56,973 nucleotides of DNA from Rhodomicrobium sp. Az07 (GTDB lineage Bacteria; Pseudomonadota; Alphaproteobacteria; Rhizobiales; Rhodomicrobiaceae): contig NZ_JAHFZG010000020.1 in the NCBI RefSeq assembly GCF_018619475.1, positions 1 through 56,973 on the forward strand. Direction: 5' to 3'. How positions within the stretch are numbered: position 1 is the stretch's first letter; every line of letters begins with the position of its first letter. Both the position numbers and the translations under genes were made by a program. The notes under the pieces are model-generated. The model was not told the origin of the DNA. It was given only the letters and a program-made list of their open reading frames with translations, and ran no database searches. This document shows, piece by piece, positions 1-9,388 of this stretch.

Positions 1-222
1 GCGCCCGCCTTGCGGTTGGTCGGGCTGCGGCTTCGGCCGTCCCTGCTCCTGTGGCTTCCTGCTGCCCGGTGTACCTTGGGGCGTACCCTGCCCGAAGCGC
101 CCGCCTTGCGGTTGGTCGGGCTGCGGCTTCGGCCGTCCCTGCTCCTGTGGCTTCCTGCTGCCCGGTGTACCTTGGGGCGTACCCTGCCCGAAGCGCCCGC
201 CTTGCGGCTGGCCGGGTTGCCT
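1..222. repeat. 96-bp in-frame tandem repeat
   Basis: Copies start at 1, 97 and 193; the first two are identical as read and the third diverges after about 30 bases. The period is 96 bp (32 codons), so copy-number change keeps the frame of the secreted protein read on the minus strand. Confidence 0.85.
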
Positions 223-768
223 CCGATCCTGCTCCTGCACCTTCTTCTGGTCGGGCTGCGGCTTCGGCCGTCCCTGCTCCTGAACCTTGCGCGGCTCAAA
301 CTCCTGCCGACCGCGATCCTGCGTCTGCCCGCGCTGTTCCTGCTGCTGGCCGAAACGCGGCTTCTGGCCTGGCTCCGGCTGCGTCCGCTGGAACTGGCCG
401 CTGCCGACACCGCGCTGCTGCTGGCCACCGCGGGGATCCTGCGGCTGCTGCGCGCGCTGGTTCGGGCCGCCACGTTGCTCCGATCGACCGCCACCGCGGG
501 GCTCCTGCGGCTGTTGCGCGCGCTGGTTAGGGCCGCCACGTTGCTCCGATCGACCGCCGCCGCGCTGCTGATCCTGCTGACCGCCGCGTTGGGGCTGCTG
601 ACCGCGCTGTTCATCGCGCGGCTTCTTTTTCTGGTCGTCGCCCTGCTGCCCTTGCGGCTGAAATTGCACAAGCTGCACTTGCGCTTCGGCGGTGCCCGGA
701 TCTCCAAACGCGATAACGCACGACGTTATACTCGTCAGGAGAAGCGGCATGACCATTTTCGGTGACAT
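1..768 (-). CDS. Secreted Gln/Arg/Gly/Pro-rich repeat protein, N-terminal part (cut by window edge)
   Basis: An open frame runs from an ATG at 768 to base 1 without a stop (256 codons), so the C-terminus is outside the window. A ribosome site (AAAGGGA) lies a few bases upstream. The first ~30 residues look like a Sec signal peptide (MSPKMVMPLLLTSITSCVIA, then a cut site near AEAQ). The rest is low-complexity, rich in Gln, Arg, Gly and Pro. It contains a 22-residue unit present twice (DNA period 66 bp, around 425-560) and a 32-residue unit repeated at 1-192 with a degenerate third copy. Such disordered linkers occur before OmpA-like or other envelope domains in this order, but that domain is not visible here. 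The gene follows opgH on the same strand after 84 bp. Several opposite-strand frames here are shadows of this composition. Function unknown. Confidence 0.75.
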   Translation of the reverse strand, partial: MSPKMVMPLLLTSITSCVIAFGDPGTAEAQVQLVQFQPQGQQGDDQKKKPRDEQRGQQPQRGGQQDQQRGGGRSEQRGGPNQRAQQPQEPRGGGRSEQRGGPNQRAQQPQDPRGGQQQRGVGSGQFQRTQPEPGQKPRFGQQQEQRGQTQDRGRQEFEPRKVQEQGRPKPQPDQKKVQEQDRRQPGQPQGGRFGQGTPQGTPGSRKPQEQGRPKPQPDQPQGGRFGQGTPQGTPGSRKPQEQGRPKPQPDQPQGGR

Positions 769-852
769 GACGGTTCCCTTTCGTGGAGCCAGCGCGTAGC
801 CGAGGACTTGAAGCTCTCATGGAGAATTCCGAAAAGCCGGAACCGTCCCGCG

Positions 853-3051
853 CTAGGTTGTTTGCTCCAGTGGCTGAGGAGATGATTGAACGGGTGTTTC
901 GGGCGGAATTTCGGCGGGAATAAATGCCTCGAGGCGTGCGAGACTTTCGGGGTCGGACAGTAAAGCCGCCTTCTCACCCGGTTTCAGCAGGTTCAGCAGT
1001 CCAGCCAGATTTGCGGAAACGTCAAGTTTAGCTCGTCCAATGGCGAGATTCGGCGAAATTCTTGACTCCAGCGTGATCGGTTGCATTTGAATCAACTCGC
1101 GATGGAGACGGCGAAGCTTCGGGCTCTTTACAAGTTGCGTGATGGCCTCATGCTCGGATGCGGCCTTTTCAACTTCGGCCTGCGCGCGATGCGCTTCGCC
1201 CGCGATTGGCGGCGGAGATTTCTCTTCCTCGATCTGAAGCAGCCCGAAGCGGCGGAATCCTTCGCCGGCCGAGCGCTGCGCCGACCACCACGACAGCGGA
1301 CCGGCAAAGACGAGGCCGAGCGACGCGGGCAGCATCCAGAGGAACAGGATTTTTGACGAATACCAGGTGCCGATCGCCAGCGCGATGCCGATGATCATGT
1401 GCAGGCGGTGGAACTGCATGATTTCCCGGAACGGGAGCGAACCGTCGTCGCGGCGCTGGGGTTTCCATCCGCTGTCGCGGCCTCGGAACACGTCCACCAC
1501 GGCGCCCGACTGGAGCAACATCATGATGTGCGCGAAAAGCGACGAGAGAATCGTCTCGACCAGCACGCCGATGAAGAGAAGAAACGGCCCGCCGAAGCCC
1601 TTCCGCTGGCGGCTGTCCATCAGCGCCAGCACATAGGCGAAAAGCTTCGGCAGCAGCAGCACGCCGAGCGTCAGGATCAGAAGTTGCAACGAACGCTCGC
1701 TGTCCTGAATCGGCCATTTCGGGAAGAGCGAGAAGTCGTCCGTGAAATATTGCGGCAACGTGTAGATGGATTGCAGCGTCAGTGCGAGCGCTATGATGAT
1801 GAACAGAAACCACACCAGCGCCGACACATAGGCCATGATGCCCATCGCCATATGCACGCGGCTCACCCAGTGCAGGCCGTCCGCGAACATCACGCGCGAG
1901 TGCTGGAGATTGCCCTGCGCCCAGCGGCGGTCGCGCATGGCGAAATCGATCAGCGCGGGCGGGATCTCTTCATAGGAACCGGGGAGGTCCGGCACCATCA
2001 CGACGCGCCAGCCCGCGCGGTTCAGAAGCGCCGCTTCGACGAAGTCGTGGCTGAGGATCTGCCCGCCGAAGGGCGGCTTGCCCGGCAGCATCGGAAGCCC
2101 GGCGCTCTCGATGAAGGCTCGCGTGCGGATGATCGCGTTGTGCCCCCAGAAATTCGACGTGCCGCGATGCCAGAACGCGAGGCCGGTGGCCAGCATCGGC
2201 CCGTAGAGCCGCCCCGCGAATTGTTGCAGGCGCGCGAACAGCGTGTTGCGGCCGATGGAAAGCGGCACCGTCTGCACGAGGCCGAAATCCGGGTTCTTCT
2301 CGATGATCGCCGCGAGCTTCGCCACCGACTCGCCCGTCATCAGGCTGTCGGCGTCCAGCACCAGCATGTATTCGTAGTTAGCGCCCCAGCGGCGGCACCA
2401 GTCGGCGACATTGCCTGCCTTCTTGCCGGTATTCTGGGAGCGGCGGCGATAGAAGATCCGATGGCCGCACGCCTCGCGCTCGCGGACGGACTGGAACGCC
2501 GCTTCCTCTTGAACCCATATGTCGGGGTCGGTGGTGTCGCTCAGGATGAACAGGTCGAAGCTCTTGCCCTGCCCGAGCTTGGCGACCGAGTCCAGCGTGG
2601 CGACCGCCATGCCGAAGATGCGGGCGGGCGCCTCGTTGTAGGTGCAGACGAGGATCGCCGTGCGGCCCGTCAGCGGGGCCTTCGCGTCGTAATCCTCGTG
2701 TTTGACGAGCGAGCGCCGCATTCCCGTCGCGATGACGAAAAAGCCGGCCAGCGCCGTCATGAACGACAGCGAAAGCCAGAAGATGTTGATCGAGAACAGC
2801 ACCATCAGCGCAACGCCAAGGCCGCCGAAGCTGCCCACGCTCAACACGAGATAAAGCTGCACGATCAGATAAGCCGTGATCGCAAACGCAGCGCCGAAAA
2901 CCAGGAAGCGGCGCAGGGGCGCCTGCACGTCCATCGGGGGCTTGCGGCGCGTGGCGCGGTCGAAACTTTCGAGGCTTTGCGGCGCGAACACCGATTGAAC
3001 GCGCGAGGCCGGTACGGCGGGGGTCTCGGCGGGTGAAAGCGTATCGTGCAT
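853..3051 (-). CDS. opgH: Glucans biosynthesis glucosyltransferase OpgH (MdoH)
   Basis: Inner-membrane family 2 glycosyltransferase that builds the glucose backbone of osmoregulated periplasmic glucans from UDP-glucose; 732 residues from the ATG at 3051. A start 24 codons further upstream would overlap the preceding gene. Two membrane helices are visible near residues 45-105, followed by the cytoplasmic GT-A domain with the acidic motifs LVLDADSLM and DFVEAALLNR and the RRW element (DRRWAQGN). Several more helices follow, then a charged C-terminal tail. It lies 8 bp after the upstream opgG-like gene, so it is the last gene of a three-gene glucan operon. Assignment is by strong family resemblance. 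Confidence 0.93.
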   Translation of the reverse strand: MHDTLSPAETPAVPASRVQSVFAPQSLESFDRATRRKPPMDVQAPLRRFLVFGAAFAITAYLIVQLYLVLSVGSFGGLGVALMVLFSINIFWLSLSFMTALAGFFVIATGMRRSLVKHEDYDAKAPLTGRTAILVCTYNEAPARIFGMAVATLDSVAKLGQGKSFDLFILSDTTDPDIWVQEEAAFQSVREREACGHRIFYRRRSQNTGKKAGNVADWCRRWGANYEYMLVLDADSLMTGESVAKLAAIIEKNPDFGLVQTVPLSIGRNTLFARLQQFAGRLYGPMLATGLAFWHRGTSNFWGHNAIIRTRAFIESAGLPMLPGKPPFGGQILSHDFVEAALLNRAGWRVVMVPDLPGSYEEIPPALIDFAMRDRRWAQGNLQHSRVMFADGLHWVSRVHMAMGIMAYVSALVWFLFIIIALALTLQSIYTLPQYFTDDFSLFPKWPIQDSERSLQLLILTLGVLLLPKLFAYVLALMDSRQRKGFGGPFLLFIGVLVETILSSLFAHIMMLLQSGAVVDVFRGRDSGWKPQRRDDGSLPFREIMQFHRLHMIIGIALAIGTWYSSKILFLWMLPASLGLVFAGPLSWWSAQRSAGEGFRRFGLLQIEEEKSPPPIAGEAHRAQAEVEKAASEHEAITQLVKSPKLRRLHRELIQMQPITLESRISPNLAIGRAKLDVSANLAGLLNLLKPGEKAALLSDPESLARLEAFIPAEIPPETPVQSSPQPLEQTT

Positions 3052-3059
3052 GCTTGACC

Positions 3060-4619
3060 TCAGGCCGTCCACCGGTAGATCCAGACTTCGGAAATCGGTT
3101 TGCCATCCGAAACAAGCGCGCATCGCAAATCGGCCTCGACCGAACCCTCGGCGGGCTCATATTCGAAAGCGACACGATGGCCCCCGGAAACCCGGTTTCG
3201 CCGGATGATAGCGTTCAAGATAGTTCCTGCACTCGCGGTTAGTTCCATGATACGGCTCTTGTCGCCGCAAAATTCGACGGAGTCATCGCAGAGCTTGAAC
3301 TCTTCGGTTCCGGCAAAGTCAATGTTGAACAGCCGCCGTCCGGCGTTCTGCAACGATGCGCCGACGAGCGTCTGTGCCACGGTAGCGTAATTGATGCGTA
3401 GCGGCGGAGCGTCGCACCAGGTCAGGCGATACTTGTAGGCGTAGCTTTCGCCCGCCGCGAGCGGCTCCTTCGGGTGCCAGAACGCGACGATGTTGTCGAA
3501 ATATTCGGTTGTTGTCGGTAGTTCGACGAGATCGACCGAACCTTGGCCGAAGCTTTCGCGCGGCTCGACCCAGAGGCTTGGGCGCTGCTCGTAATGAGCC
3601 TCGAAATCCTCGTAGCGATCCCCGCGCCGCTCTCGCTGCACGAGGCCGAACCCGCGAATGGCGTTGTCGACGAACGCCGAGAACTGCACGCGCGGCGGAT
3701 TGATGAGCGGCCGCCAGATATGTTCGCCCTTGCCGTTCCAGATCGCGAGCCCGTCGGAATCGTGGACGCGGTCACGTACTTCGTCTGCTTGATATGATGT
3801 GCTTGGCGCGAAATAGAACATGCTCGTCAGTGGCGCTATCCCTGCATAGGTCATGGACTTGCGAGGAAAGAGCGTGCAATCCACGTCCATCACGGTATTA
3901 ACTCGCGCCGAGATAACAAACTTGTAAGCGCCCGATACGCTTTCGCTATCCAGAAGCGCGAAGACTGTGACCGAGGCCGCGCCGGCGCGCGGGCGGACGA
4001 TCCAGAACGCCCGGAACACCGGAAACTCGTCATGCGGCGGCAGCGCCGTGTCGATGGCAAGACCGCGCGCCGAAAGGCCGTAGCCTTGCCCCGGCGCTTT
4101 CGCCCGGAAATAGCTCGCGCCCTGGAAGACGGCGAACTCGTCCATCTGGTTCGCCTTGTCGATGGGCGTATGGATGCGGAAGCCCGAAAAGCCGGGCGCT
4201 GTCCCCTCCGGCGGCGGCGTCACATTCTGCCCATATGCGAAAAAGTCCGGGCTATATTTTATTTCGGTCGCCCGGCCGCCCGCCACCGTGAAGATCTGTA
4301 TCGGCGTCGTGTAGAGATAGCCCGCGCTGAAAAGCTCCGCCGTGAAGCCGAGATTGTCATTCGCCCAGAGCGCTTCCTCCCGCTTGAAGCGGATATCGCG
4401 ATACTGATCGTAATTGAGATCCTTGTAGTTGGCCGGGATGGTGTCCGCGGGCGGCGCGTAGGGCGACAGCGAAAGCAGGCGCGCGCGCTCGATCAGCGTC
4501 GCGAAGGAAAACGGCTCGCCGTCGTCTGCGCGCGCCTCTCCGACGACATCCGCATGCCGAGCCAGATAGAGCGCGGCTGCAAAGCCAGCGCCAAGCTTCA
4601 GGACATCCCGTCTGTCCAT
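3060..4619 (-). CDS. Periplasmic glucan biosynthesis protein, OpgG/OpgD family (copy 1)
   Basis: 519 residues from the ATG at 4619; upstream codons in this frame are antisense-like and were excluded. The N-terminus (MDRRDVLKLGAGFAAALYLA) is a twin-arginine signal, a feature of OpgD rather than Sec-exported OpgG. The mature part has the OpgG-type beta-sandwich hallmarks: a conserved start around LNYDQYRDIRFK, FARALAIDT-like and FWIVRPRAGA-like blocks, and a C-terminal immunoglobulin-like domain. Members act in the periplasm to modify or release the glucan made by OpgH. It lies between the second OpgG-like gene (59 bp upstream) and opgH (8 bp downstream). Whether it is functionally OpgG or OpgD cannot be decided from sequence. 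Confidence 0.88.
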   Translation of the reverse strand: MDRRDVLKLGAGFAAALYLARHADVVGEARADDGEPFSFATLIERARLLSLSPYAPPADTIPANYKDLNYDQYRDIRFKREEALWANDNLGFTAELFSAGYLYTTPIQIFTVAGGRATEIKYSPDFFAYGQNVTPPPEGTAPGFSGFRIHTPIDKANQMDEFAVFQGASYFRAKAPGQGYGLSARGLAIDTALPPHDEFPVFRAFWIVRPRAGAASVTVFALLDSESVSGAYKFVISARVNTVMDVDCTLFPRKSMTYAGIAPLTSMFYFAPSTSYQADEVRDRVHDSDGLAIWNGKGEHIWRPLINPPRVQFSAFVDNAIRGFGLVQRERRGDRYEDFEAHYEQRPSLWVEPRESFGQGSVDLVELPTTTEYFDNIVAFWHPKEPLAAGESYAYKYRLTWCDAPPLRINYATVAQTLVGASLQNAGRRLFNIDFAGTEEFKLCDDSVEFCGDKSRIMELTASAGTILNAIIRRNRVSGGHRVAFEYEPAEGSVEADLRCALVSDGKPISEVWIYRWTA

Positions 4620-4678
4620 GGTGCACTGCCTCGCAAATGCCTGAGTCTTAAAAATGCTCGATGAGGTCGGGTAACGCC

Positions 4679-6220
4679 TCAGCGCGCCCACCTGAAAATC
4701 CAGGTTTCGGAAACGGCCTTTCCGTCGACGAGCAGTTGCGCGCGCAGATCGGCCGGATCGCTGCCCGATGGCGAATATTCGAAGCGCAGCCGCTGCATGC
4801 CCGCTTCCGGTCCCGCAGCGACGCGGGCATTGCGCACCTCGCCGACCGAGGCCGTGACCTGCGTGGCGATTGTCGACGGATTGCAGCCCTCGCAGCGCTC
4901 CGTGTTCGCGAAATCGACGATGAAAGCGATCTCGCCCGACTTCGTGTCGCCTATGCGCGTCTGCGTCACGGTCGCGCGCCGGTTCTCGACAGGCGGCGTC
5001 CAGCACCAGTGCATGCGGTAGCGGTAGCGATGGCCGATGCCGGGGCCGAGCCCGTCCTTCGGCCGCCAGAAGCAGACGATGTTCTCGTTGACTTCTTCCG
5101 GCGCGGGAAGTTCGATCAGGTCGATGGAGCCTTCGCCCCAGTCTCCGACCGGCTCGATCCAGAGCGACGGGCGCTTTTCGAACTGCGCGTCCGTATCTTG
5201 ATAGGCTGCGAACGAGCGCTCCTTCTGGATGAGGCCGAAACCTCGCGGGCCCTTGTCGACGAAGACCGAGAATTGCAGCCGCTCGGGATTGAGAAGCGGA
5301 CGCCAGATCTGCTCGCCTGCGCCGTTGAGGATCGCCAGCGCCTCCGAATCATGCACGCGCGGGCGGAAATCCCGGCGTTTCGGCGCGGCGGAGGGGCCGA
5401 AGAAGAAGCGGCTCGCGATGGGCGCGATGCCCGCATAGGCAATGCGGCGGCGCGGGTAAATCGTGGCCTCGGTGTCGATGATCGTGTCGAAGCCGGGCGT
5501 CACGGTGAACTTGTAGCGGCCGACCGCGCTTAAGCTGTCGAACAGCCCATGCACGACGAGCGACTGATCGACCGGGCGCGGCCTCTCGATCCAGAACGAG
5601 CGGAACAAGGGGAAATCTTCGCCGCCCGTCTGCCCGGTGTTGATCGCAAGCGCGCGCGCCGACACCCCGAAGACCTGACCGCTCGCGATGGCGCGGAAGT
5701 TCGTTGCGCCGAGGAACCGCAGGAAGTCGCGAAACACGCCAAGGCGGTCGATCTGCGCCTGCGCATGGAACCCGGCAAAATCGGACTGCGCGGGCGTTGC
5801 GGGCGCCTTCGCCGGCGGGTTGAACTCGAAAGCATCCGCCGCATAGGGTATCTTGGTGGCTCGTCCGGCCTCCACCTGAAACAGCTCGACCGGAAACGCG
5901 AAGATCGCGCCCGCGGTGTGGTAAGGTTCGAGACGGAAAGGCGCGTTATCGTTGCGCCAGATGGCCTGATCGTCCTTGTAGACGATGGCCCGGTTGTACT
6001 GTTCGTAGGTCAGATTCGTGAGCGCTTCGTCCACCTTCTTTTCCGGCGGCTTGAACGGCTCGTCGGCGCGGCGCCGCGCGAAGGCATCAAGCAGCTCCTC
6101 CGAAAAAGGATAGGAGTCCGGGCTATCGGGCGAGAGGTTGATCTGCGCGAACGACGGCATCGGGAACGCAGCAGCGGCGGCTGTGGATGCGGCGAGCTTG
6201 AGCCACGTGCGACGGTCCAT
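4679..6220 (-). CDS. Periplasmic glucan biosynthesis protein, OpgG/OpgD family (copy 2)
   Basis: 513 residues from the ATG at 6220. It is a paralogue of the next gene, sharing collinear blocks such as NLTYEQYNRAIVYK, FPLFRSFWIERPRP and the C-terminal ETWIFRW end. It also begins with a twin-arginine signal (MDRRTWLKLAASTAAAAAFP) and a cut site near SFAQ. As the first gene of the glucan operon its promoter should lie between 6221 and the divergent dsbD-like gene at 6577. Two Tat-exported members together suggest division of labour in backbone release or trimming; this is inference. Confidence 0.88.
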   Translation of the reverse strand: MDRRTWLKLAASTAAAAAFPMPSFAQINLSPDSPDSYPFSEELLDAFARRRADEPFKPPEKKVDEALTNLTYEQYNRAIVYKDDQAIWRNDNAPFRLEPYHTAGAIFAFPVELFQVEAGRATKIPYAADAFEFNPPAKAPATPAQSDFAGFHAQAQIDRLGVFRDFLRFLGATNFRAIASGQVFGVSARALAINTGQTGGEDFPLFRSFWIERPRPVDQSLVVHGLFDSLSAVGRYKFTVTPGFDTIIDTEATIYPRRRIAYAGIAPIASRFFFGPSAAPKRRDFRPRVHDSEALAILNGAGEQIWRPLLNPERLQFSVFVDKGPRGFGLIQKERSFAAYQDTDAQFEKRPSLWIEPVGDWGEGSIDLIELPAPEEVNENIVCFWRPKDGLGPGIGHRYRYRMHWCWTPPVENRRATVTQTRIGDTKSGEIAFIVDFANTERCEGCNPSTIATQVTASVGEVRNARVAAGPEAGMQRLRFEYSPSGSDPADLRAQLLVDGKAVSETWIFRWAR

Positions 6221-6576
6221 TCCGTACTCCTGAAAGCAATCTGCCGTTGCGCGAAAGGATTTCCAGAACAGGTCAGATGCGACCGGCCGGCGCCACGACA
6301 AGGTGTCCGTTCACGACCGGATACAAAAATTCCTACCCCGCCTGATCAAGAGACGGTTTGGGGTCTTTTGGGGCGAATTTGAGGCGCTTTCCGGGGTTTC
6401 CGAAAGGAAGCGACAGGCGGTGTCAACGGGCTTCAGAAAAGCGTGAACACGCGCTCTTTCAGCCGCTCCGCCCAAGCCTTCCGAGGTCGCGCCCCTTGAT
6501 CTTGCGTGTTATGGAAGACTATCTGACCGGCTAGGCCACTCATTATGTGAGCCTTCCAGACTGCAAGCGGGTGTGA
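6221..6576. other. Divergent intergenic region
   Basis: This 356-bp stretch separates the glucan operon from the dsbD-type operon and must hold both promoters. I see no convincing gene, tRNA or strong palindrome in it. Confidence 0.5.
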
Positions 6577-8766
6577 ATGACAAACTGGGTATCGAAATCC
6601 GTGCGCGGGCTTTTCCTGGCGTGCATCCTTCTTGCAGGTGGCGCGTCGGCGGAAGCCGCTCCGAGAAAACACGTCGAAGTCGATCTTCTTGCCGGGAACA
6701 CCGCCGTTGTGCCCGGCGAAACGATCACAGTCGCCGTGCGCGAGCGGATCGAGCCGGAATGGCACACCTACTGGCTCAATCCGGGCGATTCCGGCGAGCC
6801 GACGACCATCGCATGGTCGCTGCCGCAAGGCTTCGAGGCCGGGCCAATCCAGTGGCCGCTTCCCGATATCATCCCCACGCCACCGCTCGTCGATTATGGC
6901 CACAGGGGCGAACTCCTGCTTCTCGTCGACATCGCCGCGCCGAAGGATGTGGCGGGCGACAGCGTGACGCTTGCCGCGAAGGTGAATTATCTCGTCTGCA
7001 AGGACGTCTGCGTTCCTGAAGAAAGCGACGTCCGGCTTACGCTGCCCGTCGCGGCGGCAGGCGGCGGAGCGCCATCGGACCACGCGGCGGCCATCGCGAC
7101 GGCGCGCGCAAAGGTTCCGGTGCCGCTGCCCGGTACGGCTGCCTACTCCGTCGACGCCGCGAAGGGCGATCTTCGGCTGACGGTTAGCGCTGATGCGTCC
7201 ATCCTCGACGGCGCGACGGACGCGCGCTTCTTCCCCCTCGACTGGGGTGCTGTGTCCAACTCCGCGCCACAGAAAATGGCGCTCGACGGCGGCAGGCTCA
7301 CGCTCGACCTGAAGCAGGGCGAAACGAAAGAGACGCCGGACAAGCTCGAAGGGGTTCTGGCGCTCACCAAGGGCGGCGAGCGCAAGGGCTATGTGATCGC
7401 GGCGACGCGCGGGCCGGACGGCGCGGCGCTCGGCGCTCCCGCGAAGCTTGTCGAAGGCGGCGCGTCCGGTGGCGGCATCGCCGCGCCGCGCGCAGATACG
7501 CCTGCCGTGAACGACGGCGGCGTTTCGAGTGTCGGCCTCGCCATACTCTTCGCTTTCATCGGCGGCGCGATGCTGAACCTCATGCCATGCGTCTTTCCCG
7601 TGCTCGCGATCAAGGCCCTCGGCTTCGCGAAGAAGTCGGAAGGCGGCCACGTGCAGCAGGGGTTCGCCTATCTCGGCGGCGTGCTGGTGTGCTTCGCTGC
7701 GTTGGCCGCGCTCCTCGCCGTCCTGCGCGAAGGAAGCGCCGCTTTCGGCTGGGGCTTCCAGTTCCAGTCTCCCGCCTTCGTGCTGGCGCTGGCGATCCTG
7801 TTCTTCGTCATGGGCTTGAGCCTCTCCGGCGTCGTGTCTTTCGGCGGCGGCCTTATGAACGCGGGCGACGCGCTGGCGCGAAAGCCCGGCAATGCGGGCT
7901 ACTTTTTCACGGGCGTCCTCGCTGCCGTTGCAGCGACGCCCTGCACGGCCCCGTTCATGGGCGCGGCCATCGGCTACGCGCTGACGCAGCCGACGGCGGT
8001 TCTCGCCGCCGTCATGCTCGGCCTCGGCCTCGGCTTCGCGGCGCCGGTCGTGCTCCTGAGCCTCAGCCCCGGCCTCCAGCGCGTGCTGCCGAAGCCCGGC
8101 GCGTGGATGGAAACGCTGAAGCAGGTGCTCGCCTTCCCGCTTTATGCCACCGCCGCGTGGCTCGTGTGGGTGCTGTCGATCCAGACGGGCAGCGACGGCG
8201 TGATGGCGGCGGCGCTTGCCTTCGTCGCCGTCGGCTTCGCGGCCTGGCTTGCGGGCAAGACGGCCTACGCGCCGCTTCGGACGAAGCTCGTCGCGCCCGT
8301 GCTCGGTGTCGCGGCCTTCGCGGTGTCGCTGTCGCTCGCGGAAACGGCGGGAAGCGTCAACATGGCGGCGACTTCGGAGAAGGCGGCGCTTTCGGGCGAG
8401 ACCTTCACCAAGGCGCGCCTCGATGGCCTCGTCGCCGACGGCAAGCCCGTGTTCGTGAACCTGACCGCCGCCTGGTGCATCACCTGCAAGGTGAATGAAC
8501 GCGTGGCGCTGAAATCCGACGCGGTCGCCGATGCCTTCGCGAAGCGCGGCATCATCTATCTCGTCGGCGACTGGACGAGCCGAAACCCCGAAATTACCGA
8601 CCTGTTGCAGAAATTCGGCCGCGCGGGCGTGCCGCTCTACCTGTTCTATCCCGGCGGCGGACAGGAACCGCGCGTGCTGCCCCAGATTCTGACTGTCGGT
8701 CTCGTCCTCGACGAGACGAAAACGAAGGCGAAAATCGCCGGTCCATCCTCGAACAAGGGAGCCTGA
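6577..8766 (+). CDS. Protein-disulfide reductase, DsbD/ScsB family
   Basis: 729-residue membrane protein that carries electrons from cytoplasmic thioredoxin to periplasmic thiol proteins. A signal peptide (about residues 1-28) is followed by a periplasmic N-terminal domain with a Cys pair around VCKDVCVPEE. Next is a multi-helix CcdA-like core (about 315-600) with the redox cysteines in NLMPC (Cys338) and ATPC (Cys456). A C-terminal thioredoxin domain has the active site WCITC (Cys634, Cys637). This three-part layout is that of DsbD/ScsB. The redoxin gene starts two bases after the stop, so the two are one transcription unit. Confidence 0.92.
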   Translation: MTNWVSKSVRGLFLACILLAGGASAEAAPRKHVEVDLLAGNTAVVPGETITVAVRERIEPEWHTYWLNPGDSGEPTTIAWSLPQGFEAGPIQWPLPDIIPTPPLVDYGHRGELLLLVDIAAPKDVAGDSVTLAAKVNYLVCKDVCVPEESDVRLTLPVAAAGGGAPSDHAAAIATARAKVPVPLPGTAAYSVDAAKGDLRLTVSADASILDGATDARFFPLDWGAVSNSAPQKMALDGGRLTLDLKQGETKETPDKLEGVLALTKGGERKGYVIAATRGPDGAALGAPAKLVEGGASGGGIAAPRADTPAVNDGGVSSVGLAILFAFIGGAMLNLMPCVFPVLAIKALGFAKKSEGGHVQQGFAYLGGVLVCFAALAALLAVLREGSAAFGWGFQFQSPAFVLALAILFFVMGLSLSGVVSFGGGLMNAGDALARKPGNAGYFFTGVLAAVAATPCTAPFMGAAIGYALTQPTAVLAAVMLGLGLGFAAPVVLLSLSPGLQRVLPKPGAWMETLKQVLAFPLYATAAWLVWVLSIQTGSDGVMAAALAFVAVGFAAWLAGKTAYAPLRTKLVAPVLGVAAFAVSLSLAETAGSVNMAATSEKAALSGETFTKARLDGLVADGKPVFVNLTAAWCITCKVNERVALKSDAVADAFAKRGIIYLVGDWTSRNPEITDLLQKFGRAGVPLYLFYPGGGQEPRVLPQILTVGLVLDETKTKAKIAGPSSNKGA

Positions 8767-8768
8767 CG

Positions 8769-9386
8769 ATGTCTTTCCTGAAACCTTTGGCCGTGCTGTT
8801 CGCAAGCGCTGCGATGACCGTCGCCGCGACCGCCGCGCCGGAAGTCGGCAAGCCCGCGCCGGACTTCTCGGCCACCGACTCCAACGGCAAGACGGTGAAG
8901 CTCTCCGACTATCGCGGCAAGACGGTCGTGCTCGAATGGACGAACGACGGCTGCCCCTACGTGCAGAAGCACTATTCGACGAAAAACATGCAGGCCCTCC
9001 AGAAGGACGCGGCTGCGAAGGGTATCGTCTGGCTGTCGGTCATCTCGTCCGCGTCGGGCGAGCAGGGCGCCGTCTCGGGCGCGGAGGCGAACACGCTCAG
9101 TGAAAAGCGCGGAGCCGCGCCCGCCGCCGTGCTTCTCGACCCGCAAGGCAAAGTCGGCCGCGCTTACGATGCACGCACGACGCCGCACATGTTCATCGTG
9201 AACGGCGACGGCACGCTCGTCTATATGGGCGGCATCGACGACAAGCCCACCGCGATGACGTCCGACGTCAAGGCCGCGAAAAACTACGTGCGCGCGGCGC
9301 TCGACGAGCTTGCGGCGGGCAAGCCGGTGGCGACGCCGGTCACGCGGCCCTATGGCTGCTCGATCAAGTACAAGCACAGTTCATAG
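8769..9386 (+). CDS. Exported redoxin/thioredoxin-family protein
   Basis: 205 residues with an N-terminal signal peptide (about 1-22) and an AhpC/Redoxin fold beginning at PEVGKPAPDFSATDSNGKTV. The peroxiredoxin-like active site is NDGCPYVQKHY (Cys62), with one cysteine instead of the CxxC of ResA-type reductases; a second cysteine lies near the C-terminus in RPYGCSIKY. It directly follows the DsbD/ScsB gene (2-bp gap), which would keep it reduced in the periplasm; a peroxidase or thiol-repair role is likely but inferred. It is convergent with mutY, with only 2 bp between the stops. Confidence 0.85.
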   Translation: MSFLKPLAVLFASAAMTVAATAAPEVGKPAPDFSATDSNGKTVKLSDYRGKTVVLEWTNDGCPYVQKHYSTKNMQALQKDAAAKGIVWLSVISSASGEQGAVSGAEANTLSEKRGAAPAAVLLDPQGKVGRAYDARTTPHMFIVNGDGTLVYMGGIDDKPTAMTSDVKAAKNYVRAALDELAAGKPVATPVTRPYGCSIKYKHSS

Positions 9387-9388
9387 CT

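Noticed and set aside
1-222. CRISPR array
   Set aside because: The tandem units are contiguous, in frame and lack unique spacers; no CRISPR-like repeat-spacer pattern was seen anywhere in the window.
10-765. Plus-strand frame in the repeat region at the left edge
   Set aside because: Leu/Ala/Arg-rich shadow; the minus strand has a start with ribosome site and a signal peptide.
1399-3036. 545-codon frame antisense to opgH
   Set aside because: Shadow of the third-position GC bias of opgH; no recognisable domain.
6433-8805. 790-codon frame antisense to the DsbD-like gene
   Set aside because: High GC opens antisense frames; the composition is Arg/His/Glu-rich without any domain, whereas the plus strand has clear motifs.
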